Made by a program: the position numbers and the translations under genes | In this document: positions 22,484-34,801 of the stretch, piece by piece | Layout of the letters: the number at the start of each line of letters is the position of its first letter | Numbering within the stretch: position 1 is the stretch's first letter | DNA from: Nemertoderma westbladi | Lineage: Eukaryota > Xenacoelomorpha > Nemertodermatida > Nemertodermatidae | Length of the DNA stretch: 64,000 nt | Assembly (NCBI GenBank): GCA_032718475.1 | Contig: JAUCBJ010006792.1 | Location: forward strand, 26,022 to 90,021 | Direction of reading: 5' to 3' | The notes under the pieces: generated by a model | Databases searched by the model: none | What the model saw: the letters and a program-made list of their open reading frames with translations, nothing else | Told to the model about the DNA's origin: nothing

Positions 22484-23810
22484 CTCGGCTCGGTCTTGCA
22501 CGATTGGGCACGATTAAGTTCGACTTGGCTTGATCGGCTCGGCTCGGCTCGGTTCGGCTCGGCTCGGCTCGGTTCGGTTCGGCTCGGCTCGGCTCGGCTC
22601 GGCTCGGCTCGGCTCGGCTCGGCTCGGCTCGGCTCGGCTCGGCTCGGCTCGGCTCGGCTCGGCTCGGCTCGGCTCGGCTCGGCTCGGCTCGGCTCGGCTC
22701 GGCTCGGCTCGGCTCGGCTCGGCTCGGCTCGGCTCGGCTCGGCTCGGCTCGGCTCGGCTCGGCTCGGCTCGGCTCGGCTCGGCTCGGCTCGGCTCGGCAC
22801 GGCTCGGCTCGGCTCGGCTCGGCTCGGCTCGGCTCGGCTCGGCTCGGCTCGGCTCGGCTCGGCTCGGCTCGGCTCGGCTCGGTTCGCTCGGCTCGGTTCG
22901 GCTCGGCTCGGCTCGGCTCGGCTCGGCTCGGCTCGGCTCGGCTCGGCTCGGCTCGGCTCGGCACGGCTCGGCTCGGCTCGGCTCGGCTCGGCTTCGGCAC
23001 GGCTCGGCACGGCTCGGCTCGGCTCGGCTCGGCTCGGCTCGGCTCGGCTCGGCTCGGCTCGGCTCGGCTCGGCTCGGCTCGGCTCGGCTCGGCTCGGCTC
23101 GGCTCGGCTCGGCTCGGCTCGGCTCGGCTCGGCTCGGCTCGGCTCGGCTCGGCTCGGCTCGGCTCGGCTCGGCACGGCTCGGCTCGGCTCGGCTCGGCTC
23201 GGCTCGGCTCGGCTCGGCTCGGCTCGGCTCGGCTCGGCTCGGCTCGGCTCGGCTCGGCTCGGCTCGGCTCGGCTCGGCTCGGCTCGGCTCGGCTCGGCTC
23301 GGCTCGGCTCGGCTCGGCTCGGCTCGGCTCGGCTCGGCTCGGCTCGGCTCGGCTCGGCTCGGCTCGGCTCGGCTCGGCTCGGCTCGGCTCGGCTCGGCTC
23401 GGCTCGGCTCGGCTCGGCTCGGCTCGGCTCGGCTCGGCTCGGCTCGGCTCGGCTCGGCTCGGCTCGGCTCGGCTCGGCTCGGCTCGGCACGGCTCGGCAC
23501 GGCACGGCTCGGCTCGGCTCGGCTCGGCTCGGCTCGGCTCGGCTCGGCTCGGCTCGGCTCGGCTCGGCTCGGCTCGGCTCGGCTCGGCTCGGCTCGGCTC
23601 GGCTCGGCTCTACTCGGCTCGGCTCGGCTCGGCTCGGCTCGGCTCGGCTCGGCTCGGCTCGGCTCGGCTCGGCTCGGCTCGGCTCGGCTCGGCTCGGCTC
23701 GGCTCGGCTCGGCTCGGCTCGGCTCGGCTCGGCTCGGCTCGGCTCGGCTCGGCTCGGCTCGGCTCGGCTCGGCTCGGCTCGGCTCGGCTCGGCTCGGCTC
23801 GGCTCGGTCT
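22484..23810 (+). repeat. GGCTC pentanucleotide array, about 1.3 kb
   Basis: About 255 near-perfect GGCTC copies from 22530 to 23805. Interruptions are rare: GGCAC variants (for example at 22796, 22961 and 23171), a register shift near 22883, and TACTC at about 23611. One stretch from about 23176 to 23485 is pure. The flanks (CTCGGCTCGGTCTTGCACG before, GGTCTGAGTCGACTCC after) are the same as in unit 9. Confidence 0.95.
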
Positions 23811-23822
23811 GAGTCGACTCCC

Positions 23823-24075
23823 CGTGCTGCTCGAAGGGCGCAAATACATATATCGAAGGGTCAAAGCAAAACTCACGTGCTGCTCGAAGGGACAAAGTCA
23901 AACAATGTGTCTATTATTTGATGTAATTCACGTGCTGCTCGAAGGGCGCAAATACATATATCGAAGGCTCAAAGCAAAACTCACGTGCTGCTCGAAGGGA
24001 CAAAGTCAAACATTGTGTCTATTATTTGATTATCTCACGTGCTGCTAGAAGGGCGCAACTACATATATCGAAACA
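23823..24075 (+). repeat. 108-bp tandem repeat, two copies plus partial
   Basis: Same family and same flanking context as 20808-21271, with two fewer units, so copy number changes between otherwise similar units. Confidence 0.9.
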
Positions 24076-24894
24076 AGCCCCTGTCTTGTATTTTAATTAT
24101 ATCAGAAATCCTTGCCTTCAGTACAAATATCTAAAAATTCATTCACCTGAAGTATGGGTAACATTATAAATTCGTTTTTCGCACAGTAGAGTTAACTAAG
24201 CAAATACCCTCCAGGTTGACTGAATGATTTTATTAATGTTTGCCATGCATAATGTACTATATTTGGGTCCCATGACCCACCCCCATTGAACAGCTTTGCT
24301 TACATCTGATAGAAAGTAATCCCAAATTAACTTCCCTCTACGAAAATTATTTTAATTAAATACATACAACATAGCAGTCTACTCTACAGTCAACAGTTCA
24401 CAATAACTAAAATGGCATTCAGCTCTACCAGCTATTCGCATTAAGCTAATAGATATACGATTTCATTCGATTCAGTGAGTGTGTGAGGGCTATTGGGAGA
24501 GCAATCAGCTTATGATGTAATACATTAGAATCCCACGGCTTTTGTTTGCTTACTGTCTGAGTTGTAGAGTGAGGATAATACTTGGCACAGAAAGCATTTC
24601 CTTGTTAGGTGGCCATTCCTATAGAATAGCATTACTAGGCCATCTCTATCCATTTTTCATGAGTGCCAGCTGGTGTTTTTATCATTGCGCCTATGGCGTT
24701 TTTTCGTTTATGTCCATTTTTCGAGCCCACGGCTCATGGACGAAATAGCGGAACATACCAGGGACCTTAGAATCGCGGTATCTAGCCGCTGTGAAAATTT
24801 CATCAAAATCGTTAGAGTAGTTTTGGCTGTAGATCAGTCAGTCAGCCAGTCAGTCACGAGCAATTCTTACAGTAATGAACCTCTCGGTTCCTAA

Positions 24895-26903
24895 AGACTG
24901 AATGAGAGTATTCCAACAATAAAACATTTTGCAATAATGTTGGCATTAATGTAGCCAACACACTGTGTACGTAAGTCATTCAACTTACATTAGCAGAGTG
25001 AGATATATTTCAAACTAAACCAACCAGTTAATATTTGCTTTGACAGAGTGTCCAAGGGCCTAAACAAACAGTATGGGTGTACTGAGTACAATAATCTTGG
25101 CAACCTCACCGATTTATACTAAGCCTTGTGTAGAAATGCATTACATAAGCCATTTTTCATCACGACACCAGCTGTCATTGGTGTTACTTTACCATTGCGC
25201 CTATGGCGTTTTTTCGTTTATGTCTATTTTTCGAGCCCACGGCTCATGGACGAAATAGCGGAACATACCAGGGACCTTAGAATCGCGGTATCAAGCCGCT
25301 GTGAACATTTCATCAAAATCGTTAGAGTAGTTTTGGCTGTAGATTAGCCAGTCAGCCAGCCAGCCACGAGCAATTCTTACAGTAATGAACCTCTCGGTTC
25401 CTAACTAGTGACGGGCCTAGCGGCCCGATAAGGAACCGACTTTTTATTTTAAATAAAAGAGACAACGAGAATTAGTATAGAACTAATAATTATGTAAAAA
25501 TACAATCATATTTCATACAATAATTATTAATAAATTCGATCTATTATTAGTTGCTCAATTCTAGAACAAAATCGACCTGCAACTAGTGAAGACCTCGTTT
25601 TGGAATTTCGAAACCACGCTGGTGCGATGCGCGATATTGTGTTTAGTTAATAAATTGAAAACTCCATCAATTCATGTGCAACCAGTAATAAGAAATCGCG
25701 ATAAATGTAATTAAATAAAAATTATTCTAGAAAAATTTTCCTCAAAAAGTATGAAGCCTTGGCGTTGGTGACGCGAAACTAGGCAAGTGAGATTCAGGAT
25801 ATTGCGTTTAATATAAAAATCGAAAACGCTATCGAATTCCGTAAAGGCGTTAATAAAATACTGCAACTTTTTTGAAATTTGTAAAATTCTAGAACTAGAA
25901 AAAAATAATTTTTGAACGGCGCTGTTTGGGGTTTCGAAACATGGATAGGCTGAAAGAGGACATCGAATTAAGTTGAAAAATGAAAACCCCATCGAATTTG
26001 GACGAAGCATTCCGGAGTAATAGCGGATCGAAAAAAATTGACCCCCCCCAGTCGCCAAAAATTTACAGTAGTTTAAAATTTTGCAAAAAAAATTTTTTGC
26101 GTTATTTTTGATGGCGAATCGATTGGCAGTACTGGCTACGAAAATTTTTTTTTGAAATTTTTGGTCTGAAAAAAAAACATGGAAAAAGTATATTTTTAAA
26201 AAGATTTGATGTCTTTGCCTATGGTCAGAGAATGATCCAACTCTGTAACTTGGCAATCGCTCAAATCCATTCAGCTGAATGGCACAGTAGAGTAAACTAA
26301 AGTAAATTCCCTATACAATGTTCTGAAGGGGAGACTGACAGAGAGTAATCCAACAATAAAACATTTTGCAATAATGTTGGCATTAATGTAGCCAAGACAC
26401 TGCACTGTGTACTAAACCGTCATTCAGCTTACATTAGCAGAGTGAGATATTCCCATAGGTGGCATTGGGAAGAGTAATTCAGCTGAGGCGATATTAGATT
26501 TCAAACTAAACCAACCAGTTAATATTTGCTTTGACAGAGAGTGCAGGGCCTAAACAAACAGTATGGGTGTACTAAGTACAATAATCTTGGCAACCTCATC
26601 GATTTATACTAAGCCTTGTGTAGAAATGCATTACATAAGCCATTTTTCATCAGGACACCAGCTGTCATGGGTGTTATTTTACCATTGCGCCTTTGGCGTT
26701 TTTTCGTTTATCTCTATTTTTCGAGCCCAGAGGCTATGGACGGAGTAGCCGATCATGCCAGGGACCTTAGAATCGCGGTATCTAGATGCTGTGAAAATTT
26801 CATCAAAATCGTTAGAGTAGTTTTGGCTATAGATTAACCAGCCAGCCAGCCAGTCAATCAGCCAACAATTCTTACAGTAATGAACCTCTCGGTTCCTAAC
26901 TAG
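24895..26903 (+). repeat. Array units 12 (start lost) and 13 (type 1)
   Basis: Unit 12 (24895-25408) begins part-way through the palindrome block and keeps only the last 514 bp. Unit 13 (25409-26903, 1495 bp) is canonical and carries the AGCC-CAGA-GGCT variant of the second hairpin. Confidence 0.85.
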
Positions 26904-29005
26904 TGACGGGCCTAGCGGCCCGATAAGGAACCGACTTTTTATTTCAAATCAAATAAAAGAGACAACGAGCTCGGCTCGGTCTGGCATGATTGGGCCCGAT
27001 TCAGTTCGAATTGGCTTGATCGGCTCGGTTTGGCTCGATTGGTCTCGACTCAGCTCGGTTGGGCTCGAATCGGCTCGATTGGGATTGATTGGGGTTGACT
27101 CGGCTCGATTTGGCTCAACTTGGCTCAGTCCGGCTCGACTGGGCTCGGTCCGGCTTAATTGGGCTCGACTAGGCTTGATTGGGCTCGACTTGGCTCTATT
27201 GGGCTCGACTCGATTCGATTGGGCTTAACTCGGCTCAGTCTGGCTCGACTCGGCTTGATTATGCTCAACTCGGCTCTTTCCGGCTCGACTCAGCTCGATT
27301 GGGCTCGACTCTGCTTGATTGGTCTCGACTCGACTCAGTCCGGCTCAATTTGGCGTGACACGGCTCGACTCGGCTCGATTGGGATCTGCTCGGCTCGGTC
27401 TGAGTCGACTCAGCTTTATTCGGCTCAATCGGCTCGATTGGGTTCGACTCGGCTCGGTCTGGCTCGACTTGGCTCAATTGGGCTCGATTCGACTCAATTG
27501 ATTGGGATTGATTGGGCTTGACTCGGCTCGATTTGGCTCAAATTGGCCCAGTCTGGCACGATTGGGCTCGACTTGGCTCGGTCCCGCTCAATTGGGCTCG
27601 ACTAGGATTGATTGGGCTCTACTCGGCTCTTTTGGGCTCGACTTGACTCGATTGGGCTTGACTCGGCTCAGTCTGGCTTGCTCGGCCTGATTGGGCTCAA
27701 CTCGGCTCCATTCGGGTGAAGACCTCGTTTTGGAATTTCGAAACCACGCTGGTGCGATGCGCGATATCGTGTTTAGTTAATAAATTGAAAACTCCATCAG
27801 TTCATGTGCAACCAGTAATAAGAAATCGCGATAAATGTAATTAAATAAAAAAATTATTCTAGAAAAATTTTCCTCAAAAAGTATGAAGTCTTGGCATTGG
27901 TGACGCGAAACTAAGCTAGTGAGATTCAGGATATTGCGTTTAATATAAAAATCGAAAACGCTATCGAATTCCGTAAAGGCGTTAATAAAATACTGCAACT
28001 TTTTTGAAATTTGTAAAATTCTAGAACTAGGAAAAATTAATTTTTGAACGGCGCTGTTTGGGGTTTCCAAACATGGATAGGCTGAAAGAGGACATCGAAT
28101 TAAGTTGAAAAATGAAAACCCCATCCAATTTGGACAAAGCGTTCCGGAGTTATAGCGGATCGAAAAAAATTGCCCCCCCCCCCCCCAGTCGCCAAAAATT
28201 TACAGTAATTTAAAATTTTGCAAAAAAAATTTTTTGCGTTATTTTTGATGGCGAATCGATTGGCAGTACTGGCTACAAAAAATTTTTTTTTGAAATTTTT
28301 GGTCAGAAAAAAAACATGGAAAAAGTATATTTTTAAAAAGATTTCATGTCTTTGCCTATGGTCAGAGAATGATCCAACTCTGTAACTTGGCAATCGCTCA
28401 GAGTATCAGTATAAGGCTGAGTAAACATTCCACCTTATAAGCATACAGCCTCCACAGTATTAATGTTGGCATTAATGTAGCCGATACACTGTATACCTAA
28501 TAGTCATTCAGCAGGGGGAAGAGTTATTCAGCTGAGGCGGTAATAGATTGCAAACTAAACCAACCAGTTGGCAGCCTCATCGATTTATACTAAGCCTGTG
28601 TAGAACCACAAACTAAATCAACCAGTTAATATTTGCTTTGACAGGGCCTAAACAAACAGTATGGGTGTACTGAGTACAATAATCTTGGCAACCTCATCGA
28701 TTTATACTAAGCCTTGTGTAGAAATCCAATACATAAGCCATTTTTCATCACGACACCAGCTGTTATTGGTGTTATTTTACCATTGCGCCTATGGCGTTTT
28801 TTCGTTTATGTCTATTTTTCGAGCCCACGGCTCATGGACGAAATAGCGGAACATACCAGGGACCTTAGAATCGCGGTATGTAGCCGCTGTGAAAATTTCA
28901 TCAAAATCGTTAGAGTAGTTTTGGCTGTAGATTAGCCAGCCAGTCAATCAATCAATCAATCAGCCAACAATTCTTACAGTAATGAACCTCTCGGTTCCTA
29001 ACTAG
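26904..29005 (+). repeat. Array unit 14 (type 1) with a degenerate pentamer array
   Basis: The unit begins normally. From 26967 to about 27717 it is a degenerate mixture of GGCTC, GATTG, GACTC and similar 5-mers, mostly as 10-bp pairs, with no pure core. It then joins at GTGAAGACCTCGTTTTGG to the normal poly-C block, here with an unusually long C run near 28172. Confidence 0.85.
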
Positions 29006-29780
29006 TGACGGGCCTAGCGGCCCGATAAGGAACCGACTTTTTATTTCAAATAATAGAGACAACGAGCTTGGGTCAGTCTGGCACGATTGGGCTCGATTCA
29101 GTTCGACTTGGCTTGATCGGCTCGGTTTGGCTCGATTGGGCTCGACTCGGCTTGATTGGGCTCGACTCGACTCAGCTCGATTCGTCTCAATCGCTTCATT
29201 GGGCTTGACTTAGCTCGGTCCGGCTCGACTCGGCTATTGGTCTCGACTCGGCTCGATTGGGCTCGAATCGGCTCGATTGGGATTGATTGGGCTTGACTCG
29301 GCTCGATTTAGCTCAACTTGGCTCAGTCCGGCTTGACTGGGCTCGGTCCAGTTCAATTGGGCTCGACTAGGCTTGATTAGGCTCGACTCGGCTCTATTGG
29401 GCTCGACTCGATTCGATTAGACTCAACTCGCCTCTGTGCGGCTCGACTTGGCTCGATTGGGCTCGACTCAGCTTGATTGGTCTCGACTCGACTCAGTCCA
29501 GCTCAATTTGGCGTGACACGGCTCGAATCGGCTCGATTGGGCTCGGCTCGGCTCGGTCTGAGTCAACTCAACTCGATTTGGCTCAATCGAGCCCACGGCT
29601 CATGGACGAAATAGCGGAACATACCAGGGACCTTAGAATCGCGGTATCTAGCCGCTGTGAAAATTTCATCAAAATCGTTAGAGTAGTTTTGGCTGTAGAT
29701 CAGTCAGTCAGCCAGCCAGCCAGTCAGTCAGTCAGCCACGAGCAATTCTTACAGTAATGAACCTCTCGGTTCCTAACTAG
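29006..29780 (+). repeat. Array unit 15: minisatellite fused to a unit end
   Basis: A type 1 start leads into degenerate GGCTC/GATTG repeats (29064-29587), which are joined directly to GAGCCCACGGCTC of the hairpin-rich block. The join falls at the shared bases TCGAGCCC/GGCTC-like sequence, so the deletion probably used that microhomology. Confidence 0.85.
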
Positions 29781-30843
29781 TGACGGGCCTAGCGGCCCGA
29801 TAAGGAACCGACTTTTTATTTTAAATAAAAGAGACAACGAGAATTAGTATAGAACTAATAATTATGTAAAAATACAATCATATTTCATACAATAATTATT
29901 AATAAATTCGATCTATTATTAGTTGCTCAATTCTAGAACAAAATCGACCTGCAACTAGTGAAGACCTCGTTTTGGAATTTCGAAACCACGCTGGTGCGAT
30001 GCGCGATATCGTGTTTGGTTAATAAATTGAAAACTCCATCAGTTCATCTGCAACCAGTAATAAGAAATCGCGATAAATGTAATTAAATAAAAATTAATCT
30101 AGAAAAATTTTCCTCAAAAAGTATGAAGTCTTGGCATTGGTGACGCGAAACTAGGCTATTGAGATTCAGGATATTGCGTTTAATATAAAAATCGAAAACG
30201 CTATCGAATTCCGTAAAGGCGTTAATAAAATACTGCAACTTGTTTGAAATTTGTAAAATTCTAGAACTAGAAAAAATTAATTTTTGAACGGCGCTGAGAG
30301 GACATCGAATTAAGTTGAAAAATGAAAACCCCATCGAATTTGGACAGAGCGTTCCGGAGTTATAGCGGATCGAAAAAAATTGACCCCCCCCAGTCGCCAA
30401 AAATTTACAGTAATTTAAAATTTTGCAAAAAAAATTTTTTGCGTTATTTTTGATGGCGAATCGATTGGCAGTACTGGCTACAAAAATTTTTTTTTGAAAT
30501 TTTAGGTCAGAAAAAAAAACATGGAAAAAGTATATTTTTAAAAAGATTTCATGTCTTTGCATATGGTCAGAGAATGATCCAACTCTGTAACTTGGCAATC
30601 GCTCAAATCCATTCAGCTGAATGGCACAGTAGAGTAAACTAAAGTAAATTCCCAATACAATGTTCTGAAGGGGAGACTGACAGAGAGTAATCCAACCATA
30701 AAACACTTTGCAATAATGTTGGCATTAATGTAGCCAAGAAGTGATTTTTATATTTCAAACTATAATGTTAGTCTTAGCCTTACAGAGTATCAGTATAAGG
30801 CTGAGTAAACATTCCACCTTATAAGCATACAGCCTCCACAGTA

Positions 30844-32405
30844 TTAACCCTATTAAACCCGGGGGGGGGGGTCAATATGACCCCTCCCGTGGTTTTTTTA
30901 TTATAATTCTGAAACAAACGCAGTTGGGAATCTGAAATTTTATGACTTTTCCTAAAAATCTATTGTCTTCCTAGTAGTGAAAACCGTTTTCAAAAATATT
31001 GGGTACTTTTCGAGTTATAGCGCCATTTTTTAACCCTACTTTTGGCACTTTTTTTGAGACGTTTTTTGAAAATTACATTTCATTAAATATGAATTGTAAC
31101 ATCTCTATTTTTTATTTACACGGGTTTTTTGGTGTTAGAAATTTGATGGAATTCATATAAATTGATTTAGAAATTTTAAACTTGTTTTTTTCGGTGGGTG
31201 CCAAATTTTGGTGCCAGCACCAAATTTTGAAATAAGTCAATTTTGTAAATTGATCGTTTGAAACTTGTTTTTACGCAATTGGGGTTTTTTGGGTTTCTGG
31301 ATTCGAAGAAATATATACGAGTTGCACCAAGCGTATCAAACTTGTATTTTTCGGTGCTGTGTGCAAATTTTGGTGCTAGCACGAAATTTTGAAAATCCAT
31401 TCAATAGATAAAATTGCTTGTGAGAATTTATTTCTTGCGTTTTAGAGGTTTATGGCTGTTCTGAATTCAATGGAAAATATAATTATCGAACTAGACATCT
31501 CAAACTTGTATTTTTCGGATGTGGGTGCAAAATGTGGTGCTAGCACCAAATTTTGAAAACCATCAAATATATCAATTGATTGTGTCACCTTGTTTCTTGC
31601 GTTATACAGGTTTGTGATGGTTCTGAATTCAATGGAATCAGTAAAAATTTCATAAGAGTTGTCAAACTTGTATTTTTCGCCGGTGGGTGAAAATTGTTGT
31701 GCCAGCACCAAATTTTGGAAAATATGCAAATTGATAAGTAGATAGTATCACCTTGTTTCTTGCGTTATACGGGTTTATGAGGGTCCTGAATCCGATGGAA
31801 TCAATAAAAACTGCACTGGACATCGCAAACTTGTACTTTTTGGTGATGGGTACGAAATTTGGTGCTAGCACCAAAATTTGCAAAATAACGCCGAAAAATA
31901 CAAGTAGCAATGATCTAGCATATTAGAAATGTATTCCATTAGAATCAGCGCCCTCGAAAACCTGAAAATGTGAATTTATAGCATCGTATAAGTGAATTAA
32001 AAATTTTGTGTTCTAACTGAAAAGTGCTGGTTACTTGTTTTTTTCATTTTTTTCCTACGCAGAGAGGACTAAACAGCCATTTATAGTAATCATATCATTT
32101 TTTAATATTTTCCAATGTATTTTACACCCCAGAAAACCTGTATTGAAAAATAATTAGCCGAAAATGTAACTTTCAAATTTGGTGAAAATTGTGCACTACT
32201 TGTAATTTTGGTGCTGCAATATAACCACCCCAGTACATTTTTTCGAAAATTTTTTTCTTCGGTCGGATCCAGACAAGTGATACCTACGTACAAACAAAAA
32301 ATCCGACGTTTTCGTAAATATTTGTAGATTTTAGAGGGGGGGGGTCAATATGACCCCCTCCCGGTATTTGTACAACATTTTATAGCCCGGTACTAATAGG
32401 GTTAA
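30844..32405. mobile_element. Non-autonomous piggyBac-like DNA transposon
   Basis: The insertion is bounded by TTAA at 30844-30847 and 32402-32405, with inverted ends CCCTATTA on both sides, as in the piggyBac superfamily (TTAA targets, ends beginning CCC). The empty site is visible in sister repeats (CACAGTATTAATGTTGGC at about 12633, 17896, 28456 and 38031), which proves a precise insertion. Subterminal poly-G runs lead into the hairpin GGGGTCAATATGACCCC near both ends. The 1.56-kb interior has no transposase, so a partner enzyme would be needed. Confidence 0.88.
31180..31880 (+). repeat. 163-bp tandem repeats inside the piggyBac-like element
   Basis: Five imperfect copies, each with a GGTGCTAGCACC-type palindrome at 31210, 31372, 31536, 31698 and 31861 (spacings 162, 164, 162 and 163). 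The palindrome is usually flanked by AAATTTT on either side and preceded by AAACTTGTATTTTTCGG. Base changes mostly respect the palindrome (GGTGCCAGCACC is also seen). Confidence 0.88.
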
Positions 32406-32906
32406 TGTTGGCATTAATGTAGCCGATACACTGTATACCTAATAGTCATTCAGCAGGGGGAAGAGTTATTCAGCTGAGGCGGTAATAGATTGCAAACTAA
32501 ACCAACCACCAGTCAATGTTTGCTTTGATAGAGAGTGCAGGGCCTAAACAAATAGTATGGGTGTACTAAGTACAATAATCTTGGCAACCTCATCGATTTA
32601 TACTAAGCCTTGTGTAGAAATGCATTACATAAGCCATTTTTCATCAGGACACCAGCTGTCATGAGTGTTATTTTACCATTGCGCCTATGGCGTTTTTTCG
32701 TTTTTCTCTATTTTTCGAGCCCAGAGGCTATGGACGGAGTAGCCAATCATGCCAGGGACCTTAGAATTGCGGTATCTAGATGCTGTGAAAATTTCATCAA
32801 AATCGTTAGAGAAGATTTGGCTGTAGATCAGTCAGTCAGTCAATCAATCAGTCAGCCACGAGCAATTCTTATTATTACAGTAATGAACCTCTCGGTTCCT
32901 AACTAG

Positions 32907-34801
32907 TGACGGGCCTAGCGGCCCGATAAGGAACCGACTTTTTATTTCAAATAAAAGAGACAATGAGCTCGGCTCGGTCTGGCACGATTGGGCTCGATTC
33001 AGTTCGACTTGGCTTGATTGGCTCGATTGGGCTCGACTTGACACATCTCGATTCGGCTCAATTGGCTTGATTGGGTTCGACTCGGCTCAGTCCGGCTCGA
33101 CTTGGCTTGAATTGGCTCGACTCGGCTCGACTGGGCTCGAATCGGCTCAATTTGGATTGATTGGGCTTGACTCGGCTCAACTTGGCTCAGTCCGGCTCGA
33201 TTGGGCTCGACTTAGGCTTGATTGGGCTCGAATCAGCTCTATTTGGCTCGACTCGTTTCGATTGGGCTCGACTCGGCTTGATTGGGCTCGACTTGACTTA
33301 GTCCGGCTCAATTTGGCGTGACACGGATCAATTGGGCTTGGCTCGGCTCGGTCTGAGTCGACTCTGCTCGATTCGACTCAATCGGCTCGATTGGGTTCAA
33401 ATCGGCTCGGTCTGTCTTGACTTGGCTCAATTGGGCTCAATCCGCTCGACTCAGCTCGATTTGGTTTGATTTGGGCTTGACTCGGCTCGATTTGGCTCAA
33501 CTTGGCACAGTATGGCTCGATTGGGCTCGACTTGGCTCGGTCTGGCTCAATTGGGCTCGACTAGGATTGATTGGGTTCGACTCGGCTCTATTGGGCTCGA
33601 CTCGACTCGATTGGGCTTGTCTCGGCTCAGTCTGGATCGCTCGGCTTGATTGGGCTCAACTCGGCTCCGTTCGGCTTTACTCGGCTTGTTTGGGCTCGTC
33701 TCGGCTTGATCGCCTCGATTGGTTCCATTCGGCTCGATCGGTATGATTCGGCTCGATTGACACACGCTGCTTGAAGGGTCAAAGCCAAACTCACGTGCTG
33801 CTAGAAGGGATAAAGTCAAACAGTGTGTCTATTATTTGATGCAACTCACGTGCTGCTCGAAGGGCGCAACATCATATATCAAGGGTCAAAGCAAAACTCA
33901 CGTGCTGCTAGAAGGGACAAAGTCAAACATTGTGTCTAATATTTGATTAACTCACGTGCTGCTCGAAGGGCGCAACTACATATATCGAAACAAGCCCCTG
34001 TCTTGTATTTTAATAATAATATAATAATATACACTCCCCAACGGGGTAAATGAAATTCGGTAAAATCATATTATTATTTTATCAATAAAATAGATATAAA
34101 ATAAAAATAAAAATAAATCAATTTGTATTTTAATTATATCAGAAATCGTTGCCATGCATAATGTACTATATTTGGGTCCCATGACCCACCCCATTGAACA
34201 GCTTTGCTTACATCTGATAGAGAGTAATCCCAAATTAACTTCCCTCTACGAAAATTATTTTAATTAAATACATACAACATAGCAGTCAACTCTGCAATCA
34301 ACAGTACACAATAACTAAAATGGCATTCAGCTTACCAGCTATTCGCATTAAGCTAATAGATATTCGATTTCATTGGATTCAGTGAGTGTGTGAGGGCTAT
34401 TGGGAGAGCAATCAGCTTATGATGTAATACATTAGAATACCACGGCTTTTGTTTGCTTACTGTCTGAGTTGTAGAGTGAGGATAATACTTGGCAGAGAAA
34501 GCATTTCCTTGTTAGGTGGCCATTCCTATAGAATAGCATTACTAGGCTATCTCTATCCATTTTTCATGAGTGCCAGCTGGTGTTTTTATCATTGCGCCTA
34601 TGGCGTTTTTTCGTTTATGTCTATTTTTCGAGCCCACGGCTCATGGACGAAATAGCGGAACATACCAGGGACCTTATATTCGCGGTATCTAGATGCTGTG
34701 AAAATTTCATCAAAATCGTTAGAGTAGTTTTGGCTGTAGATCAGTCAGCCAGCCAGCCACGAGCAATTCTTACAGTAATGAACCTCTCGGTTCCTAACTA
34801 G
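32907..34801 (+). repeat. Array unit 17 (type 1) with degenerate pentamers
   Basis: A type 1 start, degenerate GGCTC/GATTG repeats (32965-33760), a 108-bp family fragment (33764-33990), then the AT-rich linker block. The linker carries a 120-bp insertion (34015-34134) and a deletion of about 100 bp between two TTGCC words. It ends normally. Confidence 0.85.
34015..34134 (+). mobile_element. Short retroposed insertion with 12-bp direct repeats
   Basis: TTGTATTTTAAT occurs at 34003-34014 and 34123-34134, but once in the sister copies (for example near 21290). The inserted sequence holds CCCC-AAC-GGGG and an A-rich tail of AAAAATA repeats. Direct repeats plus an A-rich tail suggest target-primed insertion of a truncated LINE or a SINE; the source family is unknown. 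Confidence 0.5.

Larger units (their letters stand above)
22423..24894 (+). repeat. Array unit 11 (type 1) with the largest pentamer array
   Basis: Same organisation as unit 9, but with a 1.3-kb GGCTC array and just over two copies of the 108-bp repeat. It ends GAACC-TCTC-GGTTC-CTAA and is joined immediately to AGACTGAATGAG, so the next unit has lost its start. Confidence 0.85.
29781..32906 (+). repeat. Array unit 16 (type 1) containing a piggyBac-like insertion
   Basis: A canonical type 1 unit. Within it, the poly-C block has a deletion of about 45 bp near 30297, a fragment of the 250-bp repeat follows ATGTAGCC at 30728, and the TTAA-flanked element lies at 30844-32405. Confidence 0.85.

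Noticed and set aside
20338-24048. Long frames of Arg-Leu-Gly-Ser-Ala and Ser-Arg-Ala-Glu-Pro repeats
   Set aside because: A stop-free 5-bp repeat is open in every frame on both strands, so frame length carries no coding information.
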